In this document: positions 33,107 to 34,876 of the stretch, piece by piece
How positions within the stretch are numbered: position 1 is the stretch's first letter
Layout of the letters: each line of letters starts with the position of its first letter
Assembly (NCBI RefSeq): GCF_001591145.1
Contig: NZ_BCUF01000051.1
Span: 1-34,876 of the forward strand
Direction of reading: 5' to 3'
Source of the DNA: Vibrio harveyi NBRC 15634 = ATCC 14126 = KCTC 12724
Lineage (GTDB): Bacteria > Pseudomonadota > Gammaproteobacteria > Enterobacterales > Vibrionaceae
DNA length: 34,876 bases
Made by a program: the position numbers and the translations under genes
Notes under the pieces: generated by a model
Databases searched by the model: none
What the model was told of the DNA's origin: nothing
The model's input: the letters and a program-made list of their open reading frames with translations, nothing else

Positions 33107-34543
33107 TTGCATTCTAACGTTTACATCCCAGAAGCTTTTCTGGAAAAAATCCAAACTATTCTCCCTGCTCACCTCAACATGGAAGACTTTATCGCGTCGT
33201 GCCAAAAGCCATTACGCAAAAGTATTCGTGTTAATACGTTGAAGATCAGCGTAGAAACGTTTTTGGAGCGTGCAGAATCAAAAGGCTGGACGCTTTCTCC
33301 GGTTCCTTGGTGTGATACGGGTTTTTGGATCGAAGCGGATGAATCGGTTGTCCCACTAGGTAACACTGCTGAGCACATGTCAGGGCTATTTTATATTCAA
33401 GAAGCAAGCTCAATGATGCCTGTCTCTGCCCTGTTCATGGATGATGAATCCTACGACGCGGTTCTCGATACCGCAGCTGCCCCTGGTTCTAAAACAACGC
33501 AAATTGCTGCGTTGATGAACAACGAAGGCGTTTTGGTCGCGAATGAATACGCCGCGAGTCGTGTAAAAGTACTTCATGCCAACATTGAGCGTTGTGGTGT
33601 GCGAAATGCGGCGCTAAGTAACTTCGATGGTCGTGTGTTTGGTGGCTGGCTCCCAGAACAATTTGACGCGGTTCTATTGGATGCGCCATGTTCTGGTGAA
33701 GGTACGGTTCGAAAAGATGAAGACGCAATGAAGAACTGGACGCAAGCGTCGGTGATTGAAATTGCAGACACACAAAAAGATCTGATTGAAAGTGCTTTCC
33801 ACGCTCTTAAGCCAGGTGGCGTGATGGTTTATTCAACCTGTACGTTGAGTACCGAAGAGAACCAACAGGTTTGCCATCACCTTAAAGAAACTTTTGGTGA
33901 CGCAGTTCAGTTCGAGAGCTTAAAAGATCTGTTTGAAAATGCAGAAGCGGCGCTAACAGAAGAAGGCTTCTTACATATCTTCCCTCAGGTTTATGACTGT
34001 GAAGGCTTCTTCGTAGCTCGAATTCGTAAGCTTACAGCAGTAGAAGCGCCACAAGTAAAAAAACGTATGGGTAAATTCCCATTTGTAAAAGCGTCTAACA
34101 AAGAATCAGCAGAAATCGCTAAGCAGTTACAAAACACGATGGGCATCGAACTACCAGATGACAGCACGGTTTGGATCCGCGATAAAGACGTTTGGCTTTT
34201 CCCTGACGCGCTAGAACCTATGATTGGCGAATTACGCTTTTCGCGTATGGGCATTAAAATCGCCGAAGCGCACAAAAACGGTTACCGCTGGCAACATCAA
34301 GTGGCAACTGCCCTAGCAACTGGTAACGAGAAAAACGCAATTGAGTTAACGATTGAAGAAGCTCGAGAATGGTACATGGGTCGCGATGTTCGCCCGCAAA
34401 ACATTCCAACAGATATGAAAACGGGTAAAGGCGAAGTGCTCGTGAAGTACGAAGGCGCGATTATTGGTCTTGGGAAATGGGTAAGTAACCGCGTTAAAAA
34501 TGGTCTTCCACGTGAATTAGTGCGAGATAAGAACTTATTTTAG
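33107..34543 (+). CDS. rsmF: 16S rRNA m5C1407 methyltransferase RsmF
   Basis: RsmF (YebU) methylates C1407 of 16S rRNA using S-adenosylmethionine. The 478-residue protein has an N-terminal PUA-like/recognition region with SIRVNTLKIS, the SAM-binding DTAAAPGSKTTQIA, Cys195 in DAPCSGEG, the nucleophile Cys245 in YSTCT, and a C-terminal RNA-binding region. I place the start at TTG 33107 (TTG-His-Ser-Asn-Val-Tyr). E. coli RsmF begins at the same point relative to VYFPDAF and the length is then 478 against 479. The longer in-frame reading from 32936 would cross the letB stop and terminator. The ribosome-binding site is weak (GAG about nine bases upstream). Confidence 0.95.
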   Translation: MHSNVYIPEAFLEKIQTILPAHLNMEDFIASCQKPLRKSIRVNTLKISVETFLERAESKGWTLSPVPWCDTGFWIEADESVVPLGNTAEHMSGLFYIQEASSMMPVSALFMDDESYDAVLDTAAAPGSKTTQIAALMNNEGVLVANEYAASRVKVLHANIERCGVRNAALSNFDGRVFGGWLPEQFDAVLLDAPCSGEGTVRKDEDAMKNWTQASVIEIADTQKDLIESAFHALKPGGVMVYSTCTLSTEENQQVCHHLKETFGDAVQFESLKDLFENAEAALTEEGFLHIFPQVYDCEGFFVARIRKLTAVEAPQVKKRMGKFPFVKASNKESAEIAKQLQNTMGIELPDDSTVWIRDKDVWLFPDALEPMIGELRFSRMGIKIAEAHKNGYRWQHQVATALATGNEKNAIELTIEEAREWYMGRDVRPQNIPTDMKTGKGEVLVKYEGAIIGLGKWVSNRVKNGLPRELVRDKNLF

Positions 34544-34571
34544 TAGCAAAGTGAAATACTATAAATAAATG

Positions 34572-34601
34572 AAAAGCCATCGTATTTACGATGGCTTTTT
34601 G
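34572..34601 (+). terminator. rsmF intrinsic terminator
   Basis: A perfect 12-bp stem (AAAAGCCATCGT at 34572-34583 with ACGATGGCTTTT at 34588-34599), a 4-nt loop and a T-run follow the rsmF stop by 28 bases. Confidence 0.94.
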
Positions 34602-34659
34602 GTTCTAAAGCATGATTGGAACTGGGTTCACTAGCGATCCGAGTGCCCTGTACTAAACT

Positions 34660-34803
34660 GAATGTATCAAAGCATCGCTTTGAAACGGCATTTCTCTCTA
34701 TGTTTAACCGACAATATGTGTTGGTCAAAAAGTTTAGCGCAGGCTCTATAAAGGAGCCGTTTCCCCTAGGCCCAAAATAAGGACGAGTTTGGGCCATTTT
34801 TTT
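34660..34803 (+). ncRNA. Candidate structured small RNA with terminal terminator
   Basis: Downstream of the rsmF terminator, in DNA with no convincing gene, four hairpins follow one another on the plus strand. They are CAAAGC/GCTTTG (34668-34682), ACCGAC/GTTGGT (34707-34725), GGCTC/GAGCC (34742-34758) and GGCCCAAA/TTTGGGCC (34769-34795), the last ending in a T-run at 34797-34803. The final element is a good intrinsic terminator with no gene of its own. A weak promoter (TTCACT at 34627-34632, TACTAA at 34651-34656) could start a transcript of about 140 bases near 34663. I do not recognise it as a known Vibrio sRNA. It could instead be the end of a decayed mobile element. Confidence 0.35.
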
Positions 34804-34827
34804 GACTGATGCATTCCCTATATGAGC

Positions 34828-34876
34828 TATACCCAAGTGACTTCAAGATGCAGGATTCAGAGCGTTGTCATTGATT
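34828..34876. repeat. ERIC-like intergenic repeat, cut by window end
   Basis: TATACCCAAGTGACTTCAAG and the following GATGCAGGATTCAG resemble one end of ERIC elements as known from enterobacteria and Vibrio (TATACCC at the tip, CTTCAAG then TGCA). The element continues past the edge of the window, so its length and other end are not visible. Confidence 0.6.

Noticed and set aside
34540..34836. Minus-strand 98-codon reading frame after rsmF
   Set aside because: It runs through the rsmF terminator and other hairpins, has low-complexity composition and no family resemblance; the DNA is better read as intergenic.

Overview
The window looks like core chromosome of a Vibrio, probably of the Harveyi clade. 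The evidence is the gene set (matP, lonH/ycbZ-type protease, fabA, rmf, uup, rlmKL, zapC, pyrD, NAD-glutamate dehydrogenase, DUF2835, pepN, prc, proQ, msrC, letA, letB, rsmF), the Vibrio-typical small proteins DUF3634 and DUF3466, moderate GC content and an ERIC-like repeat at the right edge. The species assignment is an inference from family resemblance; no database search was run.

Layout. Bases 1-790 hold a decayed ISNCY-type transposase fragment and a terminator. Bases 791-3347 (minus) carry an HDOD-domain protein, a small exported protein resembling the C-terminal domain of TolA, DUF3634 and matP. A divergent pair, lonH and fabA (plus, 3559-5788), follows, with FadR- and FabR-type operators between them. 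Bases 5960-12375 (minus) hold rmf, then the compact unit rlmKL - glutaredoxin-like - uup - DUF3466. zapC, pyrD, a 1613-residue NAD-glutamate dehydrogenase, DUF2835, pepN, a duplicated-domain secreted protein, prc, proQ and msrC are all minus up to 27164. From 27257 the plus strand carries an ABC exporter, letA, letB and rsmF, then a candidate structured RNA and the ERIC-like repeat.

How the genes relate. Two blocks that are separate in E. coli (matP-ycbZ-fabA-rmf-uup-rlmKL-zapC-pyrD-pepN, and prc-proQ-msrC-letAB-rsmF) are adjacent here. Themes are cell division and terminus organisation (MatP, ZapC), translation and ribosome modification or hibernation (RMF, RlmKL, RsmF, Uup, ProQ), envelope lipids and proteolysis (FabA, LetAB, ABC exporter, Prc, TolA-like protein), and amino-acid and pyrimidine metabolism (Gdh, PepN, PyrD).

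Most notable signals. Five matS-like 13-mers are scattered across the window, one of them just upstream of matP itself, which suggests that the region lies in the Ter macrodomain and that matP may be autoregulated. Others are a hairpin at the predicted 5' end of the pyrD transcript, a perfect 9-bp hairpin that encloses the ribosome-binding site and GTG start of letA, a multi-hairpin orphan transcript candidate after rsmF, and a secreted protein made of two copies of one beta-rich domain. I found no phage, CRISPR array, tRNA, rRNA or obvious defence system. The window is mostly conserved housekeeping DNA.
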